From Arthrobacter sp. FW306-07-I (GTDB lineage Bacteria > Actinomycetota > Actinomycetes > Actinomycetales > Micrococcaceae), in contig NZ_CP084550.1 of assembly GCF_021800405.1 (NCBI RefSeq), positions 930,001 through 994,000 on the forward strand: a stretch of 64,000 nt of DNA, read 5' to 3'. A program made the position numbers and the translations under genes. This document shows positions 62,522 through 64,000 of this stretch, in pieces. Positions within the stretch are counted from its first letter, which is position 1; the number at the start of each line of letters is the position of its first letter. The notes beneath the pieces are model-generated. The model ran no database searches. It was not told where the DNA came from and saw only the letters and a program-made list of their open reading frames with translations.

Positions 62522-63769
62522 TCAGTTTCGGGAGGCCAGGTTCCTGTCGCGCTCCTCGAAGACCTCGTCACCCGGTCCGGAGAAGGCGCGCGACCGCTCC
62601 ACCGCTTCCATGGAACCGGTGAACAGCTGCGACTCGTGCGGATCGGCTGCACGGGAATCCGCGGCAGCGGGGGACCCCAGCCCGCGCAGTGGTGACCGGC
62701 GCCGGTTGCCCGTGCCGCCGTCGTCCGCTGGATTTCTGTCCGCTGCCTGCTCCCAGCGCTGGTGCGGCAGGGCCTCCGGGTGGTTCTGCTGGAGGAAGGT
62801 GACCATGGTTTCGCGCACCAGGCAGCGCAGGTCGAAGAGCGCGGCGCTGTCCGCGGCGCTCACCAGGATCCGGACGCGGACGAACCCGCCGGTGGCATCG
62901 GTAATCTGCAGGACTCCCACGCGTTCGTCCCACAGCTCGGTGCCGGCCAGGGCCCGGCGAAGCTCGGTGCGCATGTCCTCCACGGGGGCGCGCCAGTCGA
63001 GGTCGAACTCCACGGTGCCCATCACCTCGGACTGGCGGCGGGTCCAGTTCTCGAACGGCGTGGTGGTGAAGTAGGTCGAGGGCAGGATCAGCCGGCGGTC
63101 ATCCCAAAGATGCACCACCACGTAGGTGAGCGTGATTTCCTCGATCCGGCCCCATTCCTTCTGCACCACCACCACGTCGTCCACGCGGATGGCGTCGGTG
63201 AAGGCCAGCTGCATACCGGCGAAGACGTTCACCAGGGACGTCTGTGCGGCCAGGCCGGCGACGATGGAGATCACGCCGGCGGATGCCAGCAGTCCGGCAC
63301 CGAGCGCCTGGATGGCGGGGAAGGTCAGCATGGCACTGCCGAGGGCGAGCACCACCACCAGCGCCACGGCAATCCGGCGGGCCAGGATCATCTGCGTGCG
63401 CAGCCGCCGTGCCCGCCGGTTGTCCGCCACGTCCACGCTGTGCCGGTTCAGCACCACGGCCTCAACGATCAGCAGCACCGCAATGACCAGCCAGGCGAGG
63501 GCACCGATGAGGGCAATCAGCAGGAAATGGTCGACGGCGGCGTGCCAGCTTTCGCTTCCCGCCGTCAGGCCCAGCGCAGTGCGGACGCCCACAAGGCACA
63601 GCGCCAGCCGCAGCGGCTGGCGGGCCACCCGGGAGGTGGCCTGCAGCTCAGGCCGTTTCCGGTTCAGGCGGAGGACCACCTTGCGGAGCAGCCAGGACAG
63701 TGTGAGTCCGGCCAGCACCGCCAAGGCCACGGCGATAAAGGGCAGGGCGGGGTTCAGGACATCTAGCAT
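62522..63769 (-). CDS. Mechanosensitive ion channel, MscS family
   Basis: 415 residues with four N-terminal hydrophobic segments (about 5-28, 50-70, 80-105, 130-150), the pore-lining helix GLLASAGVISIVAGLAAQTSLV (TM3-like, about 158-179) and the MscS beta-domain signature VFAGMQLAFTDAIRVDDVVVV. A disordered Pro/Arg/Ser-rich C-terminal tail of about 75 residues follows. It releases osmolytes under hypo-osmotic stress. It is co-oriented with the ArsR-SRPBCC gene. Confidence 0.88.
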   Translation of the reverse strand: MLDVLNPALPFIAVALAVLAGLTLSWLLRKVVLRLNRKRPELQATSRVARQPLRLALCLVGVRTALGLTAGSESWHAAVDHFLLIALIGALAWLVIAVLLIVEAVVLNRHSVDVADNRRARRLRTQMILARRIAVALVVVLALGSAMLTFPAIQALGAGLLASAGVISIVAGLAAQTSLVNVFAGMQLAFTDAIRVDDVVVVQKEWGRIEEITLTYVVVHLWDDRRLILPSTYFTTTPFENWTRRQSEVMGTVEFDLDWRAPVEDMRTELRRALAGTELWDERVGVLQITDATGGFVRVRILVSAADSAALFDLRCLVRETMVTFLQQNHPEALPHQRWEQAADRNPADDGGTGNRRRSPLRGLGSPAAADSRAADPHESQLFTGSMEAVERSRAFSGPGDEVFEERDRNLASRN

Positions 63770-63841
63770 CTCTTAACGTTTATCAAGCCGTTGCCGGGCC
63801 GTCGAAATCGGGGGACTGCCGTGGCGTGTCCACTGCCGCCG

Positions 63842-64000
63842 CTAGGGTCCCAGGGGCAGGAGGAGCAGGGCCAGCAGGGCTGGAACCGTGGCGGCGAGGG
63901 TCCCCGGAACGCTCTCCCACTTCCTGGGGTAGTGCCCCTGGAGGTCTGCCAGCAGCATGGTGGGCGCGGTGAGGACCATGTTGGCGCAGCAGTAGGCCAC
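63842..64000 (-). CDS. C-terminal end of a membrane protein gene, cut by window edge
   Basis: The open frame on the minus strand encodes 52 residues ending in a TAG at 63842-63844. It contains VAYCCANMVLTAPTML, a charged HYPRKWESVP and a terminal hydrophobic helix of Leu/Ala. Codon use is normal for this genome. Too short to assign a family; the rest is beyond the window. Confidence 0.5.
   Translation of the reverse strand: MAYCCANMVLTAPTMLLADLQGHYPRKWESVPGTLAATVPALLALLLLPLGP

Overview
The window is chromosomal DNA from a high-GC actinobacterium. Gene content, codon use, GTG/TTG starts, frequent leaderless-type starts and families such as DUF6318 lipoproteins, DUF222/HNH proteins, MSMEG_6728-type proteins and an Rpf-like muralytic protein point to Micrococcaceae, most likely Arthrobacter or Pseudarthrobacter. 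No tRNA or rRNA gene, CRISPR array, transposase, integrase or phage module was recognised. The layout looks like ordinary chromosome with accessory islets.

Layout. 0-2.7 kb: 3' part of an agmatinase gene coupled to a TPP-dependent decarboxylase-like enzyme, closed by a strong terminator. 2.8-10.3 kb: efflux region, with a MarR regulator overlapping a DHA2 drug exporter that carries a long coiled-coil tail, then an asymmetric heterodimeric ABC exporter, a thioesterase and a small membrane protein. 10.4-13.9 kb: McrB-like/McrC-like restriction pair. 13.9-18.3 kb: histidine kinase, divergent response regulator, an Hpt-like protein without the histidine, and a secreted GH26 protein. 18.5-24.3 kb: Vsr nuclease, FMN-type oxidase, NCS1 permease, a lipoprotein/PKD pair and an Old Yellow Enzyme. 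24.5-36.8 kb: Tex, several uncharacterised proteins, PEP-mutase superfamily enzyme, DUF222/HNH protein, NAD-dependent epimerase with a DenV-like protein, Rpf-like LysM protein behind a structured leader, and an adenine-deaminase-type enzyme. 37-45.3 kb: an unusual winged-helix/H1-like/X25 protein, acylphosphatase, a large nuclease-helicase, TerC and RecQ. 45.5-53.9 kb: aldo/keto reductase, glutathione-independent formaldehyde dehydrogenase, GNAT, PBP-like serine hydrolase, MFS, dienelactone hydrolase, a frameshifted secreted-protein gene and a CorC/HlyC membrane protein. 54.0-61.6 kb: a complete non-phosphorylative L-fucose catabolic locus. 61.7-64 kb: ArsR-SRPBCC fusion behind a perfect palindrome, an MscS channel and a partial membrane protein.

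The best-integrated system is the fucose locus. An intracellular GH29 alpha-L-fucosidase frees fucose. A FucU mutarotase, an aldo/keto reductase (fucose dehydrogenase), an amidohydrolase (lactonase), an enolase-superfamily L-fuconate dehydratase, an SDR (2-keto-3-deoxy-L-fuconate dehydrogenase) and an FAH-family hydrolase would then convert it to pyruvate and lactate. A divergent GntR/FCD protein is the likely regulator. The least explained items are the winged-helix/H1-like/X25 protein (37.0 kb), the McrBC variant with an atypical McrB N-terminus and Asn in the McrC catalytic motif, the His-less Hpt protein, and the structured leader of the Rpf-like gene.
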